From Flavobacteriia bacterium (GTDB lineage Bacteria; Bacteroidota; Bacteroidia; Flavobacteriales; Flavobacteriaceae), in assembly GCA_011391075.1 (NCBI GenBank), contig JAABRF010000011.1:1-44770 (forward strand): a stretch of DNA of 44,770 nucleotides, in the 5' to 3' direction. Position numbers and translations under genes: made by a program. This document shows, one piece after another, positions 25,333 through 35,681 of the stretch. The number at the start of each line of letters is the position of its first letter. Within the stretch, counting starts at the first letter, position 1. The notes below the pieces were generated by a model, which saw only the letters and a program-made list of their open reading frames with translations, had not been told where the DNA came from and did not search any database.

Positions 25333-25683
25333 ATGGAATCAATTATCAAATTTGTACAAGACGAACTCATCGTTAAGAAAGAGTTCCCAAAATTTTCAGC
25401 CGGAGACACAATCACGGTGTATTATGAAATTAAAGAAGGTGAAAAATCGCGTACTCAGTTTTTTAGAGGTGTGGTTATTCAACGCAAAGGAAGTGGAGCT
25501 ACTGAAACTTTCACCATCCGCAAAATGTCAGGAACCGTTGGTGTAGAAAGAATTTTCCCGATCAACATGCCTGCACTTCAAACTATTGAAGTGAACAAAC
25601 GCGGTAAAGTTCGTAGAGCTCGAATCACTTACTTTAGAAATCTTACAGGTAAAAGAGCCAATATCAAAGAAAGAAGAGGATAA
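25333..25683 (+). CDS. rplS: 50S ribosomal protein L19
   Basis: A 116-residue ribosomal protein bL19 of the large subunit, located at the interface with the small subunit. Recognised by 'FSAGDTITVYYEIKEGEKSR', 'FRGVVIQRKGSGATETFTIR', 'GVERIFPINMP' and the basic C-terminus with 'KVRRARITYFRNLTGKRA'. The length is normal. It is a monocistronic unit: its own promoter upstream and a strong terminator downstream. Start ATG 25333 matches family N-termini. Confidence 0.98.
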   Translation: MESIIKFVQDELIVKKEFPKFSAGDTITVYYEIKEGEKSRTQFFRGVVIQRKGSGATETFTIRKMSGTVGVERIFPINMPALQTIEVNKRGKVRRARITYFRNLTGKRANIKERRG

Positions 25684-25709
25684 GCTTTTTGCACTGAAAA
25701 CAAATCAAG

Positions 25710-25740
25710 CCATTTACAATTTTGTAAATGGTTTTTTTTT
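25710..25740 (+). terminator. rplS terminator
   Basis: CCATTTACA (25710-25718) pairs perfectly with TGTAAATGG (25723-25731) and is followed by nine T residues. Confidence 0.9.
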
Positions 25741-25822
25741 ATGAACAATTGTTTATAAGTACGGTTCACAACTTGTTGATAAAGATTGTGTTAAAAATTT
25801 GCTTTTTGAATTCTAATCATAC

Positions 25823-26155
25823 TATCTTTGAGTGTGAATTCGAGAAATTCGCATAGTTAAAAATAATAATAAGTTCATTACACATGTTTTTCAAAAGGGT
25901 TCAATCAAGAATAAATTTGTTTGTTGATTTCAGGCAATGAGTAGCTTAATTTGAAAAACACTTGAGATAGTTTAGACTCGCCAGGTAATTTTTAAGTAAA
26001 TCCACCGACTGAGTCAAGACAAGTCTCTCATGAAATGCTTGTAAGTTTGTGTAAAAAGATTGGATTAAAACAAACGAAAAACGGATTCAGTCTGTTTTAA
26101 AATTAGCATTTCTGCAAAAGCCATACGGATATTTATCTTTATGGCTTTTGTGTTT
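25823..26155 (+). ncRNA. Candidate structured noncoding RNA, about 320 nt, family not recognised
   Basis: The 640-bp gap between rplS and icd has no plausible gene but has its own promoter: TATCTTTG (25823-25830) with TTTG 21 bp upstream (25798-25801). The following sequence has many complementary arms: TGTGAATT/AATTCGCA (a hairpin just after the promoter), GTTTTTCAAA/TTTGAAAAAC (10 bp), AATCAA/TTGATT inside it, GACTC/GAGTC, GAAATGCT (26032-26039) with AGCATTTC (26105-26112), GTTTGT/ACAAAC and AAAACGGA/TCTGTTTT nested in it. The end is a 10-bp hairpin, CAAAAGCCAT/ATGGCTTTTG (26115-26150), with a weak T tail. I see none of the core motifs of tmRNA, RNase P RNA or SRP RNA, and the likely 6S RNA is elsewhere (40732). 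Role unknown. Confidence 0.5.
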
Positions 26156-26290
26156 TGTGATATTCGCAAATTCTTTTTATATTATAATTAATAATGCAAT
26201 AAAAGTTATTTTATATTGGTAAAATAGCAAATATTACAGATGATTGCATTATTTTATTTATGATAATGTAATTGTATGTGGTGAAATGAT

Positions 26291-26298
26291 TATTTTTG
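26291..26298 (+). promoter_or_regulatory. icd promoter -7 box
   Basis: TATTTTTG fits TAnnTTTG; transcription would begin near 26304. That excludes the longer reading frames beginning at 26244 or 26286 and sets the icd start at 26325. Confidence 0.55.
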
Positions 26299-26324
26299 CG
26301 ACAGAAAAATTAATACATTTATTT

Positions 26325-27554
26325 ATGCATTCAAAAATAAAGGTTGCCAATCCCGTAGTTGAAATGGATGGCGATGAAATGACTCGAATTATATGGAAAT
26401 TTATCAAGGAACAATTGATTTTACCTTATTTGGATTTGGATATCAAATATTTTGATTTAGGCTTGGAATACAGAGATGAAACCAATGACCAAGTAACTAT
26501 CGATGCTGCCGAAGCCATTAAGAAATACAACGTTGGAATCAAATGTGCCACCATTACACCCGATGAAGCTCGAGTTGTAGAATTTGGATTAAAGAAGATG
26601 TGGAAATCACCCAATGGAACTCTTAGAAACATTGTAGGCGGAACCATTTTCCGGGAACCTATCATTATGAGCAATGTGCCTCGTTATGTGCAAGGTTGGA
26701 CCAAACCCATTTGCATTGGTCGTCATGCGTTTGGAGATCAATACAAAGCAACTGATACCGTTATCAAAGGAAAAGGTAAATTGACTATGACTTTTGTACC
26801 TGAAGATGGAAGACCGGTTCAAAGCTGGGAAGTGTATGATTTTCAAGGTGATGGTGTGGCAATGGCTATGTACAATGTGGATGATTCTATTTATGGATTT
26901 GCTCGTTCCAGTTTCAATCAAGCTTTGGTGAAAGGTTGGCCTTTGTATATGTCAACCAAAAACACCATTTTAAAAGCATATGATGGACGTTTTAAAGATA
27001 TTTTTCAGGAAGTTTTTGAAAATGAATTCAAAGAAAAATTTGATGCAGCCGGCATAACCTACGAACACCGTTTGATTGATGATATGGTAGCATCTGTCAT
27101 GAAATGGGAAGGTGGATTTGTATGGGCTTGTAAAAATTACGATGGTGACGTACAAAGTGATACAGTCGCTCAAGGTTTTGGCTCTTTAGGATTGATGACT
27201 TCTGTATTGGTTACACCCGATGGAAAAACGGTAGAAGCCGAAGCCGCTCATGGAACAGTGACGCGTCATTACAGAGATTATCAAAAAGGGAAAGAAACTT
27301 CAACCAATCCTATAGCTTCAATTTTTGCTTGGACACGTGGATTGGAACACAGAGGTATTTTGGATAACAATAAGGAATTGGTAAATTTTGTTCAAACTTT
27401 GGAAAGAGTTTGTGTGGAAACTGTAGAAAGCGGTAAAATGACCAAAGACTTGGCTTTATTAGTGCATCCGCAAGGGATTAAAAGGGAAGACTATTTAAAT
27501 ACCGAAGATTTTTTAGCTGCCATTAAAGAAAATTTGGAAAAAGCTTTGAATTAA
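26325..27554 (+). CDS. icd: NADP-dependent isocitrate dehydrogenase, eukaryote-like type
   Basis: A 409-residue TCA-cycle enzyme converting isocitrate to 2-oxoglutarate with NADP. The sequence is of the eukaryotic cytosolic/mitochondrial homodimer type, not the E. coli Icd or the monomeric type: '[14 protein letters not shown]' at the N-terminus, '[12 protein letters not shown]', '[20 protein letters not shown]' (substrate Ser and Arg) and '[14 protein letters not shown]' (cofactor site). Start 26325 gives [16 protein letters not shown] and the family length; upstream in-frame ATGs lie ahead of the promoter. Encoded alone, ended by a bidirectional terminator. Confidence 0.96.
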   Translation: MHSKIKVANPVVEMDGDEMTRIIWKFIKEQLILPYLDLDIKYFDLGLEYRDETNDQVTIDAAEAIKKYNVGIKCATITPDEARVVEFGLKKMWKSPNGTLRNIVGGTIFREPIIMSNVPRYVQGWTKPICIGRHAFGDQYKATDTVIKGKGKLTMTFVPEDGRPVQSWEVYDFQGDGVAMAMYNVDDSIYGFARSSFNQALVKGWPLYMSTKNTILKAYDGRFKDIFQEVFENEFKEKFDAAGITYEHRLIDDMVASVMKWEGGFVWACKNYDGDVQSDTVAQGFGSLGLMTSVLVTPDGKTVEAEAAHGTVTRHYRDYQKGKETSTNPIASIFAWTRGLEHRGILDNNKELVNFVQTLERVCVETVESGKMTKDLALLVHPQGIKREDYLNTEDFLAAIKENLEKALN

Positions 27555-27582
27555 AAAAACTCTTGTTAGTGTTTGAAATAAA

Positions 27583-27612
27583 AAAAAACCTCCGTTTTGC
27601 GGAGGTTTTTTT
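27583..27612. terminator. Bidirectional terminator between icd and the DUF349 gene
   Basis: CCTCCG (27589-27594) and CGGAGG (27600-27605) form a stem with loop TTTTG. An A run on the left and a T run on the right make it work for both converging genes. Confidence 0.93.
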
Positions 27613-27630
27613 ATGCTTAAATTTTGAGTA

Positions 27631-29772
27631 TTAAAAACTCAAACTTCTCAAATATTGTAATTTGGTATCCCAAACTTCAATTTCCAAAGATAATTTCTCA
27701 ATGTTGTTGAGAATTTTACGCATCATTGGATTGTTGTCATCTGCATTGGAAAAATACTGACGATTGGTTTCCATTTGTTGTTTTTCTTTGGTAACCAATT
27801 CCAATTTCTTGCGTACAAAATTGATTTCATCGTAAATCTTATTGGTATCTTTTTGTTCCATAAAAGAATCAATCATATTTTTGTATCGCACCATCATACT
27901 TTGCGTCTTATCAGAAGAAAGATTTTCAAAATATGGGTCTAAGAATTTGTTGAATTTGGCTTCAATATACCTTTGTTTTGCAGGTACACTTCCCAATTCT
28001 TTCCATTCATTGATGTAGGCTTTCAATTGATCAAAAGTCGGACTAAATCCTTCTTTCTCAGATTCTTCTTTTAGTTTTTCCAAATAGGCCTTTTTATTCA
28101 AATAAACCGACATCAATTCTTCATCAATGGAATCTTGAGCTTTGTGCAATCTGTCAAAATAGTGGTTGCAAGCTTCTTTGAATCGATTCCAAATTTTATC
28201 GGAAAGTTGTTTGGGTACATGACCGATGTTTTTCCATTCTGATTGAATGTGTTTCATTACATCGGTAGCATTTTCCCAATCTTCACTTTCACGTAAAGCT
28301 TCTGCTTGTGCAACCAATTTCATCTTGCGATCCAAATTGTCCTGTTGTTCTTTTTTGATATCCTTATAAAACTCGTTTTTTCCTTGATTGTAAACGCGGT
28401 TGATTTCTCTGAATTTTTCCCAGATTTCTTTGTCTTTGGAACGAGGAACTCTTCCAGTTTCAATGAATTTTTTTCTCAAAACTTCGACCTCTTTCAAACT
28501 CTTTTGCCAATCATTGTGTGTTTTGCGCTCCACTTTATTCAAAGCATCCAATTCTTCTAAAACGAGTTCTTTTTGCTTTAAATTTTCTTCAAATTCACCC
28601 TTGACTACTTCAAAATATTCATGACGACGGTTGTGAATTTTGTTGGTAGCTTCGCTGAAACGATTCCAAACTTCCTCTCTGTGCTCGCGAGAAACTGGTC
28701 CAATTTCTTCTTTCCAAAGTCGGTGTAATATTTGTAATTCCTCAAAGGCTGACTTGACATCTTCACTTTCTGCCAGAACTTCTACTCTTTGTACCAACTT
28801 TATTTTTTCCTCATAGTTGTGTTTGAAATCCATTTCTCTCAATTCATTACTCAAATGCAATAAATCGTAAAAACGTTCTACATGGAAATGGTAGGTTCGC
28901 CAAGTATCAGCATAATTATCACGAGGAACCGGCCCTACAGCGCGCCATTTGGTTTGGATTTCTCTGAACTTCTTAAACATAGTATCAGGATTTCCATTTT
29001 CAATCAAATCTTTTAAATCCTCAATGATGGCATTTTTTTGAATTAAATTGGCAGCATGAACTTTTTCAATATCATTGTAATGTTGCTGTCTCAATTTTTT
29101 ATAACTGAATAATACTTCGTTGTATTCTTTTTGAATGGGATTTTCGTAGTGAAACTCAGCACCTTCTTCATTTTCGCTTAAAAAAGCTGTTTTGGCTTCT
29201 TTTAATAAAGTTCCAAATTTCAAATTAAACAATCTCTTGAGTTCTTCTACGTGCTTGCCTATAGACTGCACAGGATGTTCAGCTATAAGCGATTTTAAAG
29301 TAGTGACAATCTCTTCAATAGGCATGTTATCGCCGTAATTGACCATGGGTAATTCAGAAACTTCTTCACTTTTTACTGACTCTAATGCTACTTGTTCTTC
29401 AATAACTTCAACTGCATCCTGTGAAGTTTTAGAAAGTAGGGTTTCATTAACAGGTTCAGTAATTTCACTTTTTTGGATGGGTTCTACTGTCTCGGCTTCA
29501 TTAATGAATTCATTCACTTCTTCAGATTTTGTATTTTCAACAATTTCTGGGGTTTCAATAACACTTTCTTCTATTTCTGCAGCTTTTTCATTTAAAACTT
29601 CAGTACTGATTTCGGGAGTGGATTCCAGTTTGGGAGTCTCAACGGCATCAATAACTTCGGTGGATGGTTCTAAATTTTCTTCAGTAAGATTTACAGGCAC
29701 TGATTCTTGAGAAGATTCAGCGGATTGGTTCTCTGTTGCATCGGGCAACAATTGCTCTTGATTGTCTAACAT
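27631..29772 (-). CDS. DUF349 repeat protein
   Basis: A 713-residue cytoplasmic protein. Residues 1-150 are acidic and low complexity (rich in E, S, T, V). The rest is helical and holds about five DUF349 units, each marked by a tryptophan/glycine/proline core: KWRAVGPVPR, LWKEEIGPVSR, KFIETGRVPR, EWKNIGHVPK and EWKELGSVPA. It ends with a coiled-coil-like helical tail. DUF349 proteins are widespread in Bacteroidota and their function is not established. The start at 29772 (MLDNQEQ) is preferred over TTG-type or longer starts because the upstream residues look like leader sequence. It lies 119 bp after aroE on the same strand and may share its transcript. Confidence 0.88.
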   Translation of the reverse strand: MLDNQEQLLPDATENQSAESSQESVPVNLTEENLEPSTEVIDAVETPKLESTPEISTEVLNEKAAEIEESVIETPEIVENTKSEEVNEFINEAETVEPIQKSEITEPVNETLLSKTSQDAVEVIEEQVALESVKSEEVSELPMVNYGDNMPIEEIVTTLKSLIAEHPVQSIGKHVEELKRLFNLKFGTLLKEAKTAFLSENEEGAEFHYENPIQKEYNEVLFSYKKLRQQHYNDIEKVHAANLIQKNAIIEDLKDLIENGNPDTMFKKFREIQTKWRAVGPVPRDNYADTWRTYHFHVERFYDLLHLSNELREMDFKHNYEEKIKLVQRVEVLAESEDVKSAFEELQILHRLWKEEIGPVSREHREEVWNRFSEATNKIHNRRHEYFEVVKGEFEENLKQKELVLEELDALNKVERKTHNDWQKSLKEVEVLRKKFIETGRVPRSKDKEIWEKFREINRVYNQGKNEFYKDIKKEQQDNLDRKMKLVAQAEALRESEDWENATDVMKHIQSEWKNIGHVPKQLSDKIWNRFKEACNHYFDRLHKAQDSIDEELMSVYLNKKAYLEKLKEESEKEGFSPTFDQLKAYINEWKELGSVPAKQRYIEAKFNKFLDPYFENLSSDKTQSMMVRYKNMIDSFMEQKDTNKIYDEINFVRKKLELVTKEKQQMETNRQYFSNADDNNPMMRKILNNIEKLSLEIEVWDTKLQYLRSLSF

Positions 29773-29891
29773 TTGATTATGTTTAAAGGTTCCTATTAGC
29801 TGATAAAGATACAAATTGGTTTATATCTGACCAAAAAAATGGCTAATTAAGAGATGTCAATTGCGAAATTTAGTTGCTTTCGAAATGGTTT

Positions 29892-30638
29892 TTATGCTTG
29901 ATTCCATATTTCCCAAGCTTTTTCAGCTTGTAATTCAAGCATTTTTAACCCATTCAGAATTTGAGCACCTTGTATTTTGCCTTTTTTTAAAAAGGTAGTT
30001 GGAGCAGGATTGTATACTAAATCGTATAGCAAATGTTGGGAAGATAGAAATTGGTATGGAATATCGGGACATTGATCGATATTTGGAAACATTCCTATTG
30101 GGGTCGTGTTGATGATAAGGAGATATTCAGCCATAATCTCCTGATTTAAAATATCGTAGGTCAATCCTTTGTCGGGATTTCTCGAAACAAAAAGATAAGG
30201 TATACCCAATGTTTTAAAGGTGTAGGCTACAGCTTTTGAAGCGCCACCGGTTCCTAAAATAAGGGCTTTGGATGGTATGGTAGGTAGAAAAGGAAGTATG
30301 GAAGATTTAAAGCCTTCAAAATCTGTATTGTAACCAATCAAGCGATTGTCTTCTACAACTACTGTATTAACAGCACCAATATTTTTCGCATGTAAATCCA
30401 AGTCATCTAGATATGGAATAATTTTTTCTTTGTAAGGTAAAGTAACATTAAAACCACTTAAATCTCGAGCTGTATTTTTACAAAATAATTCGAGTTGATG
30501 AAGGTCTTCTAATTCAAAATTTGAATATGTATGTTGAGTCAAATGCAATTGTTCAAATTTGTCTGAAAAGTACTGCTTTGAAAAAGAGTGTTTTAAGGTC
30601 TTACCAACCAAACCGAAACGGGTATTATGCATTGTCAT
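29892..30638 (-). CDS. aroE: Shikimate 5-dehydrogenase
   Basis: A 248-residue enzyme reducing 3-dehydroshikimate to shikimate with NADPH (aromatic amino acid pathway). Seen: substrate residues S18 and S20 (HSFSK), K70 (NVTLPYK), N91 (GAVNT) and D106 (YNTDFEGF); the nucleotide-binding loop LGTGGASKA is at about 128-136. Somewhat shorter than E. coli AroE (272 residues) but complete. Its ATG overlaps the stop of the upstream TPR gene by 4 bp (ATGA), so the two are translationally coupled. ATG two codons inside (MHNTRFGLVGK) is an alternative start. Confidence 0.96.
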   Translation of the reverse strand: MTMHNTRFGLVGKTLKHSFSKQYFSDKFEQLHLTQHTYSNFELEDLHQLELFCKNTARDLSGFNVTLPYKEKIIPYLDDLDLHAKNIGAVNTVVVEDNRLIGYNTDFEGFKSSILPFLPTIPSKALILGTGGASKAVAYTFKTLGIPYLFVSRNPDKGLTYDILNQEIMAEYLLIINTTPIGMFPNIDQCPDIPYQFLSSQHLLYDLVYNPAPTTFLKKGKIQGAQILNGLKMLELQAEKAWEIWNQA

Positions 30639-32050
30639 TCAAATGAAGGATTGGCATCTCTGAAACGGGCTAAAATATTTTGAATTCCTTTACTGTTATG
30701 TACAATGGGAAACAGTTTTTGGAAGTTTTTGTATTTAGCCGGATTATTGAGTAAAGCATCGTGTAGATATTTGATTCCCAAATCATTACTTTTCATTAAA
30801 AAATACAGGCCACTCAATCGATATTGAATGTCAGCATAATTGTGAAAATAGACTTCGGCATTGATCAAGGCTTTTATTGCAGCTTTATAATCACCTAAAA
30901 AGTAGAATGAATCTGCTAAATCGAGATGGTTGTCGAGAATATTGTCATTGAGTATTAGACATTTCTGGAAGGCTTTTGAAGCTTCTTCAAAAAAGGCAAT
31001 TTTAAGATTTGCCTGACCGTACAATCTCCAATATACCGGATTTTCATCTTCCAAGTTAATCAATTGATTGATGTAAAATAAGGCTTTTTGATAATCTTTT
31101 GCTTGAAATAAAATATCAATTATTCCTAATAGCGGTTTATCCAAATATGGATCTTGTTCGCTAGATTTTTGATAGTATTCCATTGCTTTTTGGGTATTGT
31201 TTAACTTTTCAAAACAATAACCAATTCGCATATACGCATAAGCTGTAGGATCATCTAATTCAGTTGCTAATGTGTAATTTTGGATGGCCTCAAAATACTG
31301 ATCCAATTGCTCTAAGGTTTTGGCTTTTTCCAATATTGCACCTACAAAATTTTCATCTATCAAAATAGCATAGTCAAATGCTTCCAAGGCTTTGTTGTAC
31401 TCTTCCATGACAAAGTACTCTCTACCCAATTGGTGCCAAGCTGTTTCATTATATGGCTCACTTTCAATGTAACTTTTTAGGAAAACAATAGCTTCTACCG
31501 ATTGATCCAGCATATCATAACAATACACAATATTGTAAAGGGTTGTTTGATCTTCGGGTTCTATACTCAAACAAGTCTTGAAATAATCCAAAGCTTTTTC
31601 AAAATTTTCCAAATACAAATATTCCATTCCAATTAAATTCAGAATATCAATATTTTCTTTTTCTTCAGAAAGTGAAAGTCCCCATTCTAAAAGTTGAATG
31701 GCCTCTTCATGGTGATCTTGTTTTGAATTTAATAAAGCTTTTTGGATGTATATCTCCTCATTATTGGGTTCTAATAAAACCAATTCATCAAGGAGTTTAA
31801 GGGCTTCTGCAAACTTGTCTTCAATGATGAGTAATTCAGCTTTTAAAACTCTGATATTCAATATATCGGGATGTTGGTCTAATGCCAATTCTATGGCTTT
31901 TTTCGCCAAATTTACCTTGCCATTATCGATGTAATAACCAATAATCCTCTCAAACTCTGCCGAGTCGAAAAAGAAGATACTGTTGGTTTTAAGCATGCGT
32001 TCAAAACGTTTCAGGCTTAAATCGTTATTTTCATCAAAGTGTAAATCCAT
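30635..32050 (-). CDS. Tetratricopeptide-repeat protein
   Basis: A 471-residue cytoplasmic protein made almost wholly of TPR-like helical pairs (about ten). Examples are 'EEYNKALEAFDYAILIDENF', 'NNTQKAMEYYQKSSEQDPY' and 'GDYKAAIKALINAEVYFHNY'. No signal peptide or catalytic motif is seen. TPR proteins act as scaffolds; the partner is unknown. It opens the leftward TPR-aroE-DUF349 operon; this TPR-aroE arrangement is, as far as I recall, common in Flavobacteriia. The 278-bp gap upstream (32051-32328) is AT-rich with nothing recognisable. Confidence 0.88.
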   Translation of the reverse strand: MDLHFDENNDLSLKRFERMLKTNSIFFFDSAEFERIIGYYIDNGKVNLAKKAIELALDQHPDILNIRVLKAELLIIEDKFAEALKLLDELVLLEPNNEEIYIQKALLNSKQDHHEEAIQLLEWGLSLSEEKENIDILNLIGMEYLYLENFEKALDYFKTCLSIEPEDQTTLYNIVYCYDMLDQSVEAIVFLKSYIESEPYNETAWHQLGREYFVMEEYNKALEAFDYAILIDENFVGAILEKAKTLEQLDQYFEAIQNYTLATELDDPTAYAYMRIGYCFEKLNNTQKAMEYYQKSSEQDPYLDKPLLGIIDILFQAKDYQKALFYINQLINLEDENPVYWRLYGQANLKIAFFEEASKAFQKCLILNDNILDNHLDLADSFYFLGDYKAAIKALINAEVYFHNYADIQYRLSGLYFLMKSNDLGIKYLHDALLNNPAKYKNFQKLFPIVHNSKGIQNILARFRDANPSFE

Positions 32051-32328
32051 TTACGGGGTTTTGGAAGTATAAAATTACGATTAGTGTGGCGCAATATACA
32101 AACAATGTATCATATTTTTCAACAATTAAATGAACAATTACAATAGGATTGTTTTGGTTTATAAATGATTAATATCTAAGAATAGAATGAACCATTATTC
32201 ATTATAAAATGTAGAGATTATGAAGATTAAAGAAACAAAAAATGTCCAATATTTTATTTGAATTTTGTTTGGTTTTTTATATTTCAATTGTTTTTAAAAA
32301 ATTCTAATTGCGTTTGTATTCTATCTAA

Positions 32329-34434
32329 CTAACTAATATTCGCCCAAATACCTGTCTTTAGATCAATATCACTGTAAGTTATGCGAATAGGGTAGTTTTT
32401 TGTAGCTTCGAGATTGGGGTCTTCTTTCAAAATATCCATCGCAGCATAACGTGCCATTTTTAACAAAGCACTATCTCTTACGATATCGGCTATTTTTAAA
32501 TTGAGTATCCCACTTTGCTGGGTTCCCATAATGTTTCCAGGACCGCGCAATTTTAAATCTACTTCAGCAATCTTAAAGCCATCATTGGTTTCAACCATGG
32601 TTTGTAAACGCATTTTGGCCTCATGTGTGAGTTTGGTTCCGGCCAGCAAAACACAATAACTTTGGTCGGCGCCTCTACCTACACGTCCTCGCAATTGGTG
32701 CAATTGAGACAAACCGAATTTTTCAGGATTTTCTATCAACATTACCGAAGCATTCGGGACATTAACCCCAACTTCTATGACCGTTGTTGCAACCAAAATA
32801 TGAGTTTTACCTGCAGCAAAAAGTTGCATTTCAGCATCTTTATCTGCGGATTTCATTCTACCGTGTACGATGCCTACTTGATAATGTGGTCGGGGAAAAG
32901 CTCGAATGATGCTTTCATAACCATCCATTAAAAATTTGTAATCCAAAGTCTCAGATTCTTCAATCAAAGGATAGACAATATAGATCTGTCGACCTTTGGC
33001 AATTTCCTCTTTTAAAAACTGAAATACACTCAATCGCTGGCTGTCAAATCTTAAAGCAGTTTTGATTTCTTTTCTTCCCGGTGGCAATTCATCAATTACG
33101 GAAACATCCAAATCGCCGTATAAAGTCATAGCTAAGGTACGTGGAATAGGTGTGGCTGTCATGACCAATACATGTGGAGGCAAATGGTTTTTTTGCCACA
33201 TTTTGGCTCTTTGGGCTACGCCAAACCGATGTTGTTCATCGATAACGACCAATCCTAAGTTTTGAAATTTGACTTTATCTTCAATCAATGCATGAGTACC
33301 AATCAATAAATGTAAAGAACCGTTTTCCAATTGCTCATGAATAATTTTTCTGTCTTTTGATTTGACACTACCAGTCAATAATTGAATTTGAACAGGCATG
33401 TCTTTCAAAAGTTCACTGATTGATAGAAAATGCTGGGTTGCCAAAATTTCGGTTGGCGCCATTATAGCTACCTGAAATCCATTGTCTAAAGCAATTAATG
33501 CAGCCAAAACCGCCACAATGGTTTTTCCCGATCCTACATCGCCTTGCAATAAACGGTTCATTTGGGCTCCAAAAGCCATGTCTTTTCTGATTTCACGCAA
33601 TACTCTTTTCTGCGCTTCAGTTAAGTCAAATGGCAAATGTTTTTCGTAGAAATTATTAAAGAACGAACCTACTTTTTCAAATACAAAACTTTTAATTTTA
33701 CGTTTACGCAATAGATTGTTGCGTAACAATTGCAATTGTATGTAAAATAATTCTTCAAATTTCATCCTGTATTCAGCTTGTGCCAATAAGGTCTGATTTT
33801 CGGGGAAATGCAATTGGAATAAGGCCGTATTCTTATCAATTAATTGATGTGTTTGCAGTAATTCTCGTGATAAAGTTTCCTGAAAAGTTCCTTTAAATTC
33901 CAAAAACAAGTTCTGCATTATGCCCTGAACTACGCGATTGGAGATACCTTTTTTAAGTAAATTTTCCGTAGATGGATATACCGGTTGCATAGCCGATTGC
34001 AAACTTTTTTGAAAATCGGATAGTAAATCCATTTCCGGATGTGCCATTGAAAAAACACCTTTAAACTTATTGATTCTTCCAAAAATTACATAAGTTGTTT
34101 GCGTTTTCAAAGCAGATTTAATCCATTTGATTCCTTTGAACCAAACCAGTTCCATGCTGCCAGTTTCATCTGTAAACGTAGCTTTGAGGCGTGAATGTCT
34201 CAATTCTCCTTCTGTTACGATATTTGTAATTTTACCAACAATTTGAACATCAGCTTGTGTTTCTTGTAATGCTCCAATTTTGTAAAATTGGGTACGGTCA
34301 ATATATCGATTGGGAAAAAAACTAACCAAGTCACCAATAGTCTTAATACCCAATTCCTTTTCAAAGAGTTCGGCGCGTGCTGGACCGACACCTTTGAGGT
34401 AAGCTAATGCAGTATGGGTAGTATGGGTCTTCAT
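32329..34434 (-). CDS. recG: ATP-dependent DNA helicase RecG
   Basis: A 701-residue superfamily 2 helicase that processes stalled replication forks and Holliday junctions. The N-terminal wedge/OB domain (about 55-145) precedes the motor: Walker A GDVGSGKT (298-305), DEQH box in VVIDEQHRFGV (about 395), motif III MTATPIPRT, then VHGRM, ATTVIEVGVNVPNA and QLRGRVGRG in the second RecA domain. The start at 34434 (MKTHTTHTALAYLKGVG) gives the family length; a longer frame from 34497 adds 21 unlikely residues. Divergent from gcvT. Confidence 0.96.
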   Translation of the reverse strand: MKTHTTHTALAYLKGVGPARAELFEKELGIKTIGDLVSFFPNRYIDRTQFYKIGALQETQADVQIVGKITNIVTEGELRHSRLKATFTDETGSMELVWFKGIKWIKSALKTQTTYVIFGRINKFKGVFSMAHPEMDLLSDFQKSLQSAMQPVYPSTENLLKKGISNRVVQGIMQNLFLEFKGTFQETLSRELLQTHQLIDKNTALFQLHFPENQTLLAQAEYRMKFEELFYIQLQLLRNNLLRKRKIKSFVFEKVGSFFNNFYEKHLPFDLTEAQKRVLREIRKDMAFGAQMNRLLQGDVGSGKTIVAVLAALIALDNGFQVAIMAPTEILATQHFLSISELLKDMPVQIQLLTGSVKSKDRKIIHEQLENGSLHLLIGTHALIEDKVKFQNLGLVVIDEQHRFGVAQRAKMWQKNHLPPHVLVMTATPIPRTLAMTLYGDLDVSVIDELPPGRKEIKTALRFDSQRLSVFQFLKEEIAKGRQIYIVYPLIEESETLDYKFLMDGYESIIRAFPRPHYQVGIVHGRMKSADKDAEMQLFAAGKTHILVATTVIEVGVNVPNASVMLIENPEKFGLSQLHQLRGRVGRGADQSYCVLLAGTKLTHEAKMRLQTMVETNDGFKIAEVDLKLRGPGNIMGTQQSGILNLKIADIVRDSALLKMARYAAMDILKEDPNLEATKNYPIRITYSDIDLKTGIWANIS

Positions 34435-34560
34435 ATTTTCTACGAAGGTAAAAAAAATATGGGAAATAGGTGTCAAGTGGTGATAATTTACACGCATCCA
34501 TTACCATATCAGTGCGTTGAGAAAAATCAAATTTTGGCTCGATATTAGGGTCAAATTTAT

Positions 34561-34568
34561 TACCTTTG
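34561..34568 (+). promoter_or_regulatory. gcvT promoter -7 box
   Basis: TACCTTTG matches TAnnTTTG, 27 bp before the gcvT start codon. No well-spaced -33 TTTG is seen. Confidence 0.5.
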
Positions 34569-34595
34569 TACCACCAAATTTAATACAGTTTCATA

Positions 34596-35678
34596 ATGAA
34601 AAATACCGCAATTTCACATATTCACGAAGCATTGGGAGCTAAAATGGTTCCGTTTGCAGGATACAATATGCCCGTTCAATACGAAGGAGTCAACGCCGAA
34701 CACATGGCAGTACGCAATAGTATAGGCGTTTTTGATGTTTCACACATGGGAGAATTTCATTTGAAAGGTAAAAATGCTTTGGCTCTTATTCAAAAACTCA
34801 CTTCCAATGATGCATCCAAACTTTTCGATGGAAAAGTTCAATACTCTTGTTTGCCCAATAACGAAGGTGGCATTGTAGACGATCTTTTGGTATATCGCAT
34901 TCACGAAGACGAATACATGTTGGTAGTCAATGCTTCTAATATGGAAAAAGACTGGAATTGGATTTCGGCGCACAATGACTTGGATGTACAAATGACCAAT
35001 CAATCTGATGATATGTCTTTGTTGGCTGTTCAAGGTCCCAATGCGGCACAAGCACTTCAAAGTTTGACCGACATCGATTTAAACAGTATGGAATATTACA
35101 GCTTTAAAATTGGAACATTTGCGGGTTTTGAAAATATTATAATTTCAGCTACAGGTTATACCGGAAGTGGTGGCTTTGAAATTTATATGCCCAATGCTGC
35201 TGCTGAAGCCATTTGGAATGCCATTTTTAAAGTAGGCGCTCCATTTGATATCAAACCTACAGGTTTGGCGTGTAGAGACACTTTGAGATTGGAAATGGGA
35301 TTCTGTTTATATGGCAATGATATTGATGATACGACTTCACCTATTGAAGCAGGTTTGGGCTGGATTACCAAGTTTACAAAAGATTTTGTCAATTCTGAAT
35401 ATATTAAATCTCACAAAGAAAACGGAACCAAGCGCAAATTAGTGGCATTTGAAATGTTGGAAAGAGCGATTCCTAGACATGAATATCCTATTGTAGATGC
35501 AACGGGAAATATCATAGGTGTGGTAACTAGTGGTACGATGAGTCCTTCACTCAATATGGGCATAGGGATGGGATATGTGCCTATCGAAATGAGCAAATTG
35601 GATACGGTAATTTACATTCAAATTCGAAATAAAAATATTCCGGCCAAAGTTGTGAAGTTGCCTTTTTATAAAGGATAA
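34596..35678 (+). CDS. gcvT: Aminomethyltransferase (glycine cleavage system T protein)
   Basis: A 360-residue tetrahydrofolate-dependent enzyme that releases ammonia from the aminomethyl group on the H protein and makes methylene-THF. Seen: '[20 protein letters not shown]', '[11 protein letters not shown]', '[20 protein letters not shown]' (with the catalytic Asp region), '[14 protein letters not shown]' and '[19 protein letters not shown]'. The length is normal. Monocistronic: own promoter and strong terminator. Confidence 0.97.
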   Translation: MKNTAISHIHEALGAKMVPFAGYNMPVQYEGVNAEHMAVRNSIGVFDVSHMGEFHLKGKNALALIQKLTSNDASKLFDGKVQYSCLPNNEGGIVDDLLVYRIHEDEYMLVVNASNMEKDWNWISAHNDLDVQMTNQSDDMSLLAVQGPNAAQALQSLTDIDLNSMEYYSFKIGTFAGFENIIISATGYTGSGGFEIYMPNAAAEAIWNAIFKVGAPFDIKPTGLACRDTLRLEMGFCLYGNDIDDTTSPIEAGLGWITKFTKDFVNSEYIKSHKENGTKRKLVAFEMLERAIPRHEYPIVDATGNIIGVVTSGTMSPSLNMGIGMGYVPIEMSKLDTVIYIQIRNKNIPAKVVKLPFYKG

Positions 35679-35681
35679 CAA

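Noticed and set aside
25836-26155. Reading the rplS-icd RNA as 6S, tmRNA or RNase P RNA
   Set aside because: It is too long for 6S, lacks tRNA-like ends and the RNase P core motifs, and a much better 6S candidate lies between zapA and rny.
26244-26324. 27-residue N-terminal extension of isocitrate dehydrogenase
   Set aside because: It lies upstream of or across the predicted promoter, and the family starts at [10 protein letters not shown].
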